From NCBI GenBank assembly GCA_945888595.1, contig CAMDAO010000013.1, positions 1 through 35,986 of the forward strand: 35,986 nucleotides of DNA, written 5' to 3'. Positions within the stretch are counted from its first letter, which is position 1, and each line of letters starts with the position of its first letter. The DNA is from Chryseobacterium gleum. GTDB taxonomy: Bacteria; Bacteroidota; Bacteroidia; Flavobacteriales_D; Crocinitomicaceae. The position numbers and the translations under genes were made by a program. Below, in pieces: positions 25,331 through 33,123 of this stretch. Under the pieces are notes generated by a model. That model was not told the origin of the DNA. It saw nothing but the letters and a program-made list of their open reading frames with translations, and did no database searches.

Positions 25331-26563
25331 TTAAAAGAAACGGCAACTAAAAATAGCTGTGTCATCAACCAATTTCAAAGGTCCACGCCATTCGTCTAAT
25401 TTTGAAAAAATCAAATTATTTAAATCTTCCATTTTAAGAGGATAATAACTATGAACCATTTTAACCAACCGATCTAATCCAAAATAATTTTCAGTCAGAT
25501 CTTCTAATTCAACTACTCCATCGGTGTATAATATTAAAGTAGTATTCGGTTTTAGTACAATTTCCCCCACATTTAAAAATGGTAATTCATCCATCATGCC
25601 TAAACCAATACTACCTAAATCAAGCATTTTTACATTTTTTCCATTCGTAATGAACGGATGATTATGTCCGGCATTAATATATTTTAATAAGCGAGTATCT
25701 GCATTGTAATGAGCTATAAAAAAGGTGATAAATTTTTCTCCTTTAGCGCTTCTCATAACTTTTTGATTGAGTTCTTTCATTAAAAATTCCATATCAAAAC
25801 GTTGGTAATGAAAGATTGTTCGGATTGTTGCTTGAAAATTTGCCATTAATAATGCGGCGCTAATACCCTTTCCAGAAACGTCCGCCATACAAAGAATATA
25901 TTCTTCATCTCCAAGTGGAATAAAATCATAATAATCTCCTCCAACCTCATGTCGTGGTTTGTATTTAGCAGAAATATCCATTCTTTTATTAGAAGGTAAG
26001 TCCGCAGGGAAAAGGAGCTTTTGCATTTCAGAAGCAACTTCTAGTTCTTTTTTCAAGCGTTCTTGCTTTATAGTTGCCTTGGCCATTCGTTTGTTTTCGA
26101 TGGCAACTACAATGATGTTTACCAATGTTTGAATAAAACTCATATTGCTCATGGTTTCAGAAACTTTAAGCTTTTGATGCTCTAGTCCGGCAATGAGCAA
26201 ATAGGCGAGAGGAACTTCCTTATGTAAAATCGGCACGACAATGTCAAACTCATTTAATATGATGGAGGGTGAAGATTCGATGACTGTAATATCTTTAAAC
26301 CGAAAGAGGTCGCGCACTACATCGATATCTTTAATTTTCCCCCTAAAACCAACTTTTAGCATACAATTCCAATCATCTTGTTTGTTAAAAAGAATGAATT
26401 TATCGAATCCCAATTGTTCCTTTAAAATAAATTCAAAAATTCGACTTAATTGATCAACGGGTTGATTAGAATTAATAGCATTTGAAATCTCTAACAAAGA
26501 ATTTAATTTAAAATCTTTTAGTATTATTTGATTTTCTAATTCTTTGACGAGTTTTTCGTTCAT
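25331..26563 (-). CDS. GAF-SpoIIE PP2C-type serine/threonine phosphatase
   Basis: 410 residues. Residues about 20-155 resemble a GAF sensor domain, then a coiled-coil linker (160-185) and a SpoIIE/RsbU-type PP2C domain (about 190-410). The metal-binding aspartates are present: D210 in VGGDYYDF, D228 in ADVSGKG, D348 in YTDGV, and D400/D401 in VDDTAIF; AGHNHPF is also typical. It probably dephosphorylates an anti-sigma antagonist or another regulator in response to a signal bound by GAF. No partner anti-sigma or STAS gene is next to it, so the target is unknown. Confidence 0.88.
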   Translation of the reverse strand: MNEKLVKELENQIILKDFKLNSLLEISNAINSNQPVDQLSRIFEFILKEQLGFDKFILFNKQDDWNCMLKVGFRGKIKDIDVVRDLFRFKDITVIESSPSIILNEFDIVVPILHKEVPLAYLLIAGLEHQKLKVSETMSNMSFIQTLVNIIVVAIENKRMAKATIKQERLKKELEVASEMQKLLFPADLPSNKRMDISAKYKPRHEVGGDYYDFIPLGDEEYILCMADVSGKGISAALLMANFQATIRTIFHYQRFDMEFLMKELNQKVMRSAKGEKFITFFIAHYNADTRLLKYINAGHNHPFITNGKNVKMLDLGSIGLGMMDELPFLNVGEIVLKPNTTLILYTDGVVELEDLTENYFGLDRLVKMVHSYYPLKMEDLNNLIFSKLDEWRGPLKLVDDTAIFSCRFF

Positions 26564-26840
26564 CTTTTCTAAGACAGGTTTTAATAAGATAAAAGTAAGT
26601 TGAATTGCCTTATTTTTTTGTGAAAAATGAGATACTTATACGCTATTAATTGTTGATAGCAATAAAGACTTTACACTATTATATTCTAGATAGTAGACTT
26701 TTTAAGATAAAATAAATAGTACTTCAAAAGAATATGGTTCATTGGATAAAATTTAGTCAATGTATGAAGCTTTAAAATCTGTAAATAATGAATCTTTACG
26801 TCTAAAACCAAATGTCTTAAAGTCTTTTGTTTACATTCTT
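26564..26840. other. Gene-free divergent interval
   Basis: About 277 bases between the phosphatase and helicase genes, before the helicase promoter. AT-rich, with no frame of note on either strand and no full -7 box for the phosphatase; the best near match is TACTTTTA at about 26593. Short direct repeats of AGACTTT occur at about 26666 and 26694. Nothing further seen. Confidence 0.5.
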
Positions 26841-26872
26841 TTGTCATAACCACAAATAGGGAGTATCTTTGT
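26841..26872 (+). promoter_or_regulatory. Promoter of the DEAD-box helicase gene
   Basis: TTTG (26841-26844), 20 bases, TATCTTTG (26865-26872): an exact match to the Bacteroidota vegetative consensus, the same form as the rplM promoter. The predicted leader is only about 15 bases. Confidence 0.75.
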
Positions 26873-26893
26873 GGAATATTAATAAAAAACAGC

Positions 26894-28219
26894 ATGACTT
26901 TTAGTGAATTGAATTTAAGTAAGCAGCTTTTAAAAGCTCTAAAGGATTTAGGTTTTGAAAATCCTACAACGATTCAAGAAAAAGCATTTTCAGTAATAAT
27001 GTCGGGAAAAGATGTTGTTGGTTTAGCGCAAACTGGAACAGGTAAAACGTTAGCATTTCTTTTACCGATACTAAATTTATTAAAATATTCAAATCAAATA
27101 GAGCCTCGAGTTATCATTCTGGTGCCTACGCGTGAACTTGTGATTCAAGTTGTTGAAGAAGTGGAGAAACTGACGACTTACATGAGTGTTCGCGCTGGCG
27201 GTGTATACGGCGGTGCGAATATTAATACACAAAAAACCATGTTGATGCATGGGTTAGATATTCTCGTAGCAACACCAGGTAGAATGTTAGATTTATCATT
27301 GAGTGGAACTTTGAAGTTGAAAGCGATTCAGAAATTAGTCATTGACGAAATGGATGAAATGCTTAATTTAGGATTTCGTACGCAGTTGAAAAACATTTTA
27401 GAGCTGATGCCTGAAAAACGTCAAAATTTACTGTTTTCAGCTACGATGGAAAATGATGTTGATTTAATAATTGATAATTATTTCAATAATCCACAATTAA
27501 TAGAAGCGGCAGCGCATGGAACGCCTTTAGAAAAAATTATTCAATCAGGGTACCCTGTTGCAAATTTTTACACGAAGGTTAATTTATTAATTCATTTATT
27601 TGAGAAAAACCCTGAGATGAGTAAAGTACTCGTTTTTACAGGAAGTAAAAGATTGGCCGATTTAGTGCATGAGATTATTTCTGAAAAATTTCCAGATCAG
27701 TTTGGGATTATTCATTCTAATAAATCTCAGAATTTTAGGTTTGGAGCGTTGAGACAATTTCAAGATGGCACAAATAGAGGATTAATTGCGACAGATTTGG
27801 TCTCTCGGGGACTTGACATTTCTGATGTTACGCATGTTATCAATTTTGATATGCCAGATGACTCATCGAATTATATACACAGAATTGGTAGGACAGGTCG
27901 TGCGGATAAAGATGGAATAGCAATTTCATTTATTACCAAAGCGGAGGAGAAGCTGCAATTAGAGATAGAAGAAATGATGAAAATGAAAATTCCTATGGTT
28001 TCATTTCCTGAAGAAGTTGAAATTTCAGATGTTTTAATCGAGCAAGAAAAACCAGTTATTCCAGGGGTTAATTATTCTCCAGAAGCAACAATTAAAGATT
28101 CTCGTGGTGCATTTCAAGAAAAGAAAAAGAAAAATACCAAGGTTAATTTGGGTGGTTCTTACAAGATTGAAATCAAGAAAAAGTACAAAAAACCAAAAAC
28201 TAGAGGTCAGAAAAAATAA
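26894..28219 (+). CDS. DEAD-box RNA helicase with DEMD motif II
   Basis: 441 residues. The helicase core is complete: Q motif near IQEKAF, motif I AQTGTGKT, PTREL, TPGR, motif III SAT (182-184), VFTGSKRLAD, ATDLVSRGLDI and motif VI HRIGRTGR. Motif II, normally DEAD, reads DEMD (151-154), with methionine in the alanine position; the acidic residues that bind Mg-ATP remain. The C-terminal 50 residues are lysine-rich (KKKKNTK, KKYKKPKTRGQKK), an RNA-binding tail. It is close to the RhlE/CshA-type clade and probably works in RNA unwinding, ribosome assembly or cold response. Transcribed from its own strong promoter with a short leader. Confidence 0.9.
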   Translation: MTFSELNLSKQLLKALKDLGFENPTTIQEKAFSVIMSGKDVVGLAQTGTGKTLAFLLPILNLLKYSNQIEPRVIILVPTRELVIQVVEEVEKLTTYMSVRAGGVYGGANINTQKTMLMHGLDILVATPGRMLDLSLSGTLKLKAIQKLVIDEMDEMLNLGFRTQLKNILELMPEKRQNLLFSATMENDVDLIIDNYFNNPQLIEAAAHGTPLEKIIQSGYPVANFYTKVNLLIHLFEKNPEMSKVLVFTGSKRLADLVHEIISEKFPDQFGIIHSNKSQNFRFGALRQFQDGTNRGLIATDLVSRGLDISDVTHVINFDMPDDSSNYIHRIGRTGRADKDGIAISFITKAEEKLQLEIEEMMKMKIPMVSFPEEVEISDVLIEQEKPVIPGVNYSPEATIKDSRGAFQEKKKKNTKVNLGGSYKIEIKKKYKKPKTRGQKK

Positions 28220-28320
28220 GTATCTGTACCTAAAGTGCAAAAGGATTTGCGCTTCACATGAATTTGCAATTCCGAGATTTGCAAACTACCTATATATTTA
28301 TCAATAAGAGTGCCGCTTTA

Positions 28321-29100
28321 CTAGGAATTTCTTTTGAGTATTTGTTTGTAAGCTCCATCCCACAAGTTAAGACGATTTTGTAAAGATTCAATTGTTGCAA
28401 TTTCCGCTTCATCCCAAGAATTAGTATTTTCACCGCAAAGGTTGGATGTCATTTGTAAAGCAAGATGGCTATGATGCTCGCCGTCAACTTCAATATGTCT
28501 ATCAAGGTAATATTTAAAAACAGAAACACTTTCAGGTACGTTTTTATAGATATCATTCACAATGGAGATAAACATTCCTGGAATCAAATCTTCTCGTCCA
28601 AATGTAAAAATGGCTGATTGCAAATGATCTTGCTGACTGTCGATAATTTTAAATGTAAAGTTAACAAAGTCTCGAGCTTCTTGTGGCGTCTCAGAAATAG
28701 TATATGCTGAATTAAAGTCACCCGTGTTTTTTAATTCAGCGATAAAATTATTAATTACCGAAGTATCAGCTCCAATTTGATTCATAGCATCCAGGTATAA
28801 TTCGAAATGACTTTTTCGAATACCATTTAGATCAACGTCTGATTCTTCTCCCACAAAGATTTCGTTAATAAGATGTCTCGTATCAGCGGAGCCTTTTGGG
28901 AACCATGGCACTGTTGTGCAAGTGAGATTGTTTTGAAGTGTTTTTAATAAAGACATAAAGTCCCACACTGCAAATACGTGATATTGCATAAAAATCTTTA
29001 GATCCTCAATATCTTTAATAGCAGAATAAACCTTATGATTTATAATTTCTTGTCGCAAGGGTTCAATTCTCTTTCTTATTTTTTCTATTTTTTCTATCAT
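28321..29100 (-). CDS. DUF3050 family protein (heme-oxygenase-like helical fold)
   Basis: 259 residues, all-helical. Conserved segments fit DUF3050: LKIFMQYHVFAVWDFMSLLK, CTTVPWFPKG, RHLINEIFVGEESD and the C-terminal DRHIEVDGEHHSHLA. The family is thought to have the heme-oxygenase or TenA-like bundle, and the His/Glu residues here (YHVFAVWD, DGEHHSH) could bind metal, which is inference. The role is unknown. It is convergent with the helicase gene, 100 bases away, and no promoter of the consensus type is visible upstream. Confidence 0.8.
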   Translation of the reverse strand: MIEKIEKIRKRIEPLRQEIINHKVYSAIKDIEDLKIFMQYHVFAVWDFMSLLKTLQNNLTCTTVPWFPKGSADTRHLINEIFVGEESDVDLNGIRKSHFELYLDAMNQIGADTSVINNFIAELKNTGDFNSAYTISETPQEARDFVNFTFKIIDSQQDHLQSAIFTFGREDLIPGMFISIVNDIYKNVPESVSVFKYYLDRHIEVDGEHHSHLALQMTSNLCGENTNSWDEAEIATIESLQNRLNLWDGAYKQILKRNS

Positions 29101-29181
29101 TATCGTAGGTAAAAAATGTTTTTTCGATTCAATTAGAACTGGATCAAGCTCTTGATAATTTAGTCTGCCACGAGTTTAATT

Positions 29182-29456
29182 CTATTGATTAACGCTGTTA
29201 ACAACTCTAATAGGAACAATTTCTATTTTCATGAACGGATAATAAGGTAAAGTTGATAATTTTGAATGCACATCATCCATATCCGCAGCCATTACCACCA
29301 TAAAAATACCTGACATATCAAGTTTAATGAAATTATCTACGACCGTTACATTTCTCCCTCTAATTCATGTAGAATCTTCTGTTCTTCAGGGAGTAGTTTC
29401 ATTCTTGTTTCGTTGTCCAATCCAAGTAGTTGGATATCCAGTATAAATTTCTTCAT
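29182..29456 (-). pseudogene. Frameshifted small alpha/beta-barrel protein (muconolactone-isomerase or YCII-like)
   Basis: ATG at 29456 opens a frame giving MKKFILDIQLLGLDNETRMK and PEEQKILHELEGE, then a stop. After a one-base loss near 29349-29356 the next frame continues NVTVVDNFIKLDMSGIFMVV, AADMDDVHSKLSTLP and PFMKIEIVPIRVV to TAG at 29182-29184. Together, 91 codons make one beta-alpha-beta-beta-alpha-beta chain, like dimeric alpha/beta-barrel proteins. Both halves are too short to stand out alone. A sequencing error is an alternative to true decay. Confidence 0.6.
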
Positions 29457-29560
29457 TTTTTTCGATTTTAATTTAACAGATCCATTATTTCAATTGTACG
29501 GTAAAGTTATATCTTTTCCTTCTTATGTCTGGTCTTTTTTTTTTGAATAATTTACCTAAA

Positions 29561-29737
29561 TCAAGAGATTATATCCAACTTTTTAACAGTCAATATATTA
29601 GAAAAAAGGATTTTTATGATAAAAAAATCAGGTGCTAATTCGCCCCCATTTTTCTTACTAATTATGCTCCATGAATATTCATCAGATAATAATTGTAAAG
29701 CAGTTTGAAACTGATTTTCATTTGATTGACCTTCCAT
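29561..29737 (-). CDS. Short hypothetical reading frame (58 codons)
   Basis: ATG at 29737, protein starting MEGQSNENQFQTALQLLSDE and ending at TGA 29561. The first half is helix-like with a hydrophilic start, the second half hydrophobic (FFIIKILFSNILTV). No promoter or ribosome site supports it, and it could be a chance frame or a remnant, since it lies between a broken gene and a lipoprotein gene in a 650-base gap. Nothing else in 29457-29750 was recognised. Confidence 0.22.
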   Translation of the reverse strand: MEGQSNENQFQTALQLLSDEYSWSIISKKNGGELAPDFFIIKILFSNILTVKKLDIIS

Positions 29738-29750
29738 GAATTAATTTCCT

Positions 29751-31136
29751 TTACATTTCCAAAGAAAGCAATCCTGTTGAATTAATTCTTAAAATTAAAG
29801 TGTCATTGTTTGGATAAATTCCTTGCATTTTTAATTCCTTAATTTTTCCTTTTAAAAAGATACCTGTTTGAACTTCTGCATTCAATTGTTTTTCCACCAA
29901 TTGCTTTAAGGTTGTGAGATGTGGTTTCAAATCAATTATTGAACTTGTGCGCAAAGCATCCGTAATTTTATCATTAAACAGCCATTTTGCCGATTTTAGT
30001 AGGGCGCTTTTTGTGTTTAGATCAAAAGATAAATCGGGAAAAGAGACAATTTGACTTTCTTGATTAAATGTAGGTGTTCCCAGTAAAAAAAGCGTGCCTT
30101 TTTTCGTTCCTGAAAATCCTATTTTTAAACTAACTTGCTGATTAGATGCCCCGAAAATTTCAATCGATTCGAAAATTACTTTTTTTCCTTTTAAGTCAAT
30201 TTCTTTACCTTTTAGTTCGCTTGTCATTATTTTGGACAATGAATCGTATGTAGCTATGACATCAAGTGTAATATTGAAACCATTACTTTCTGGAACATCA
30301 CTTAATTTAGGTAAAGCAATCGCCTTTGCATTTTGACTGTTTGTTGTTAATTTTGGATTAAGCGACAAAGATAAATCAGCTGTAGCAGTTTTACCCGTGA
30401 ATTTTAAATTGTCAAAACCTATTTTAGTTGGATTTGCGTTGAAGAAACCATATTTACCAAGTGATATTGGTTCTGCTAAAATTTTCCACGCTTTTTCTGC
30501 TTCAGATTTTAGCTCTACACTGCCAATTTGTTTGTCAATATCATCTTCTAATCCTTTTAATACTTTGGTCACTTCTTTTTTTAATAGAGCAGTTGCATCA
30601 TATTTAAAAATACTAATTTCACATGGATCTATTGTTTCAAATTTACGCAAGTTGGTAGTAGCTTTCAATTTAAAATCTGGTGTTAATTTAATTACTGTTG
30701 TGTACCCAACTGCTACTTTTCTCATGGGCTCTCCATTATTTCCGCAACTTACGTATAGCCTAGGTGTGATGCAATGAGGCTGAGCTGAAAATAAGTCAGT
30801 ACACTTTGCACAGTAATTTATATTCAAAGAATATCGGCCGTCAATATCAAATAAAATTGAATTTCCAGATCCTGCGAATACAATAGGATCTCTTTGAAAA
30901 AAATACGAAAAACTAACATCTTCACAATTTTCTTCTTTACCCGTAAATTTTTTAGGAATCGATTTATCTGTATCCTTAAAATAGGGAGTTAAGTTTATCT
31001 TTATAGGCACAACGACTGTTGAAGCGGGTTGAATAATAAACGGGACTGTTTTTACAATTATTTCTGGGGCAGTTGGTTCTACCGCGCCACATGAGCATAA
31101 AATTAAGATAATTGAGCTATAGGAAAATAATTTCAT
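29751..31136 (-). CDS. DUF4403 family lipoprotein
   Basis: About 461 residues from the ATG at 31136 (MKLFSYSS), chosen for its signal peptide and lipobox (LILCSC); the frame extends 11 codons upstream. A -7 box (TAAATTTG) ends 19 bases before this ATG. The layout fits DUF4403: beta-rich repeats of amphipathic strands, with PILVP-type hydrophobic stretches and a conserved C-terminal segment. The N-terminal part has several cysteines (ENCED, NYCAKC, PHCITP, VSCGN) that may form disulfides or bind metal. The family is thought to resemble lipid-binding BPI/SMP-like tubular domains; that is an established suggestion, not shown here. Sits upstream of no partner gene. Confidence 0.68.
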   Translation of the reverse strand: MKLFSYSSIILILCSCGAVEPTAPEIIVKTVPFIIQPASTVVVPIKINLTPYFKDTDKSIPKKFTGKEENCEDVSFSYFFQRDPIVFAGSGNSILFDIDGRYSLNINYCAKCTDLFSAQPHCITPRLYVSCGNNGEPMRKVAVGYTTVIKLTPDFKLKATTNLRKFETIDPCEISIFKYDATALLKKEVTKVLKGLEDDIDKQIGSVELKSEAEKAWKILAEPISLGKYGFFNANPTKIGFDNLKFTGKTATADLSLSLNPKLTTNSQNAKAIALPKLSDVPESNGFNITLDVIATYDSLSKIMTSELKGKEIDLKGKKVIFESIEIFGASNQQVSLKIGFSGTKKGTLFLLGTPTFNQESQIVSFPDLSFDLNTKSALLKSAKWLFNDKITDALRTSSIIDLKPHLTTLKQLVEKQLNAEVQTGIFLKGKIKELKMQGIYPNNDTLILRINSTGLLSLEM

Positions 31137-31154
31137 AAAGTGTGATTTGAGGTG

Positions 31155-31162
31155 CAAATTTA
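31155..31162 (-). promoter_or_regulatory. Bacteroidota -7 box for the DUF4403 gene
   Basis: Minus strand TAAATTTG matches TAnnTTTG, 18 bases before the ATG at 31136, supporting the shorter start. No -33 TTTG at the normal spacing. Confidence 0.45.
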
Positions 31163-31236
31163 GATACAAAAGATGAATGCCTTACAGCTAAAATACCTAA
31201 TTACAGTATTATTTCTCAAAATCTATCGTCTTAATC

Positions 31237-31623
31237 TTAATTTAATTTAAAAGGGTAAACTAAATCAAACGTTGGAATAAATGCTTGAATTAATTGACCT
31301 GTTAACTGATTTTTAAAGGTGTAAAACCCTCTCATTCTTCCTAGTTCAGAAGTTAGTTCACAGCCACTTGTGTAGGAAAATGTTTCTCTTGGATTTAAAA
31401 TAGGTTGTTCGCCAATCACTCCTTGTCCGCTAACAATACTAGCTTTGTTTAGGGAATCAAAAATGTACCAATCACGGTGCATTAATTGAAGTGAATTTTC
31501 ATTATTATTTTCCATTTCAATATGGTAATTGAAAAAGAATCTATTTTCATTCACTTGAGATAAATCAGCTCTAAATTTTGTCGTGACTGTAATTTTTACT
31601 CCTTCAGTTGTGATAGTTTTCAT
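31237..31623 (-). CDS. apaG: ApaG domain protein
   Basis: 128 residues from the ATG at 31623, the usual ApaG size; the frame reads seven codons further to a GTG. The fold is a fibronectin-like beta sandwich. Family marks: LMHRDWYIFDSLN, GVIGEQPILNPRETF, YTSGCELTSELGRMRGFYTF. ApaG was linked to Co/Mg resistance and diadenosine-tetraphosphate metabolism in enterobacteria, but its biochemical role is not settled. It stands alone between the DUF4403 gene and a 323-base gap, with no promoter of the consensus kind upstream. Confidence 0.92.
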   Translation of the reverse strand: MKTITTEGVKITVTTKFRADLSQVNENRFFFNYHIEMENNNENSLQLMHRDWYIFDSLNKASIVSGQGVIGEQPILNPRETFSYTSGCELTSELGRMRGFYTFKNQLTGQLIQAFIPTFDLVYPFKLN

Positions 31624-31644
31624 ACTTTTTTCTTTTTCACTCAC

Positions 31645-31967
31645 TTCTAAAATAGTATTTTTTTTTTAATTCAAATGATTACAATTCTATTTTTTGAAGA
31701 TAATTTACACTTATTTTATTAATACATTTATTTTCAGTTAGTTGTGAACTAACTAGTTTTCCTAATAAAATGCCAAAAAAACAAATTGATGGTCTTTTTT
31801 TGAAATTTTAATGCGCAATGGATAAAATAGTACTACAAAACAACTGTTTTTTTTGACTCAAATTGGGAGGCTTATAAAATTATTTACTTTTAATAGTTGA
31901 ATGTACCACCCTAAAAAAGACAGGTTTTGGAAGAGTTATTTTTATTTTTTTAGGACAATTTGTATCA
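31645..31967. other. Gene-free interval upstream of apaG
   Basis: AT-rich. The only structure is the inverted repeat at 31736-31754. No full -7 box on the minus strand for apaG, no conserved frame on either strand (longest ATG frame is 13 codons at 31771), and no clear terminator after the 338-residue protein gene. Confidence 0.5.
31736..31754. repeat. Perfect 8-base inverted repeat upstream of apaG
   Basis: AGTTAGTT, GTG, AACTAACT. It lies 113 bases before the apaG start. Possible dimeric regulator site or small hairpin; chance cannot be excluded. Confidence 0.35.
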
Positions 31968-32984
31968 TTATTTACTAACCACTTTTCTTAGAGATACTAA
32001 ATGCAGTTTTAGCACTCTTGCCATGGTTGTGCATTCCAAAAAACGCGGGTCATGATGGTGAGAAGATAAGGCTGTTTTTAGTTCCTTTATTTTTTTTTCA
32101 GTGGAAAGCTCTTCTCTCTCAATGGTTTCAAATAAATCTTTCAGAATATACCTCGAATGTTTCAACCTTCTGGCAATTCTTGATCTTTCCTCAATTTGAT
32201 ACTGATTTATGGTCTGTGGGTTTAATAAATCAGTGACTAGTTTTACTAGTTTATTATTCTCCTTGTAAAATTGAGGTAAATATATTTTTTTATTTCCTTC
32301 ATAACATTGTTGATCAAAATCAATCGCCCGGATTCTGTATTGAACATCATCAAAATCATGCGTTATTTCCACCACATAGTTGTACGATCTCATATCTCCT
32401 AATAATGTGTAAAAGCATCGCTCATTGAATTTGATAAATTCTTTTGCCAAACGTGTCTTGTTTGTTTTTGGATGCGTTAGTTCAGTGGATATAAAATCAT
32501 CTCCTGGAATGCCGGAAATATGTTCTTCAATTAAGGTGTTTTCATCCACAAAATAATTTATTCGATTGGGTGACAAAATATCTTCTAATTCTAATCCCAG
32601 TATGCGAGAAATATCGGTTTTCTTCACATAAAAATAATCGTAATTATCATTGAAATTATTAATTATTTTAATTCGAAAAGGATTCGAATTTCCAAACAAA
32701 CAAAAATCAACGCTGTCAACTCTCAAATGCTCAATGACAGAAATATCGCCATCTGTTTTTAATAATGAGTATACATAGCAAAGTCCTTTGTTTATTTGTT
32801 GAAAAATATCAGCAGGATACATCACTGCAATCCAAAGTGTTTTTCCTACGGGAAAAGATTCTGTATATTGAAGTAAATATTCGTAGGATAATGGCAACTC
32901 GACTTTCCTTCCATATTTCTTCAAATAATTATTGATATTTTCTGTAATAGGATAGCAATGCTTTTTTTGTGAAATAGAATTCAT
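31968..32984 (-). CDS. Unrecognised protein with kinase/aminoglycoside-phosphotransferase-like motifs
   Basis: 338 residues, soluble, no signal peptide. No family was recognised overall. Several residues follow the order of the protein-kinase/APH fold: a FYVKK lysine (about 121-122), a hinge-like IEEHISGIPGDDF (about 152-164), GDMRSYN (196-202) resembling the catalytic-loop HGDxxxxN (the usual His is Leu-Gly here), and RAIDFDQQ (219-226) resembling the Mg-binding DFG/DFD. The final 70 residues are a basic helical region. If these match, it could transfer phosphate to a small molecule or protein; this is inference. It is monocistronic and divergent from the subtilisin gene. A near -7 box lies about 40 bases upstream. 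Confidence 0.4.
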   Translation of the reverse strand: MNSISQKKHCYPITENINNYLKKYGRKVELPLSYEYLLQYTESFPVGKTLWIAVMYPADIFQQINKGLCYVYSLLKTDGDISVIEHLRVDSVDFCLFGNSNPFRIKIINNFNDNYDYFYVKKTDISRILGLELEDILSPNRINYFVDENTLIEEHISGIPGDDFISTELTHPKTNKTRLAKEFIKFNERCFYTLLGDMRSYNYVVEITHDFDDVQYRIRAIDFDQQCYEGNKKIYLPQFYKENNKLVKLVTDLLNPQTINQYQIEERSRIARRLKHSRYILKDLFETIEREELSTEKKIKELKTALSSHHHDPRFLECTTMARVLKLHLVSLRKVVSK

Positions 32985-33123
32985 TGGACGTATTAAAAGT
33001 TTGTGTGTTTAAAAATACATATTATTACTCAAATAAACGGAAGATGAAAAGTTAAGTTTTGTGAATTGGACCTGTTTCGTAATCTCAAAATTTTCCGTAC
33101 CTTTCCCCATATTAAACTTTACT

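Noticed and set aside
30397-30777. Plus-strand open frame of 126 codons
   Set aside because: Antisense to the DUF4403 gene; no recognisable family and no start signal.
32686-32700. TTCGAAT motif resembling a tRNA T-arm
   Set aside because: It is inside the 338-residue protein gene, and no acceptor or anticodon stem surrounds it.
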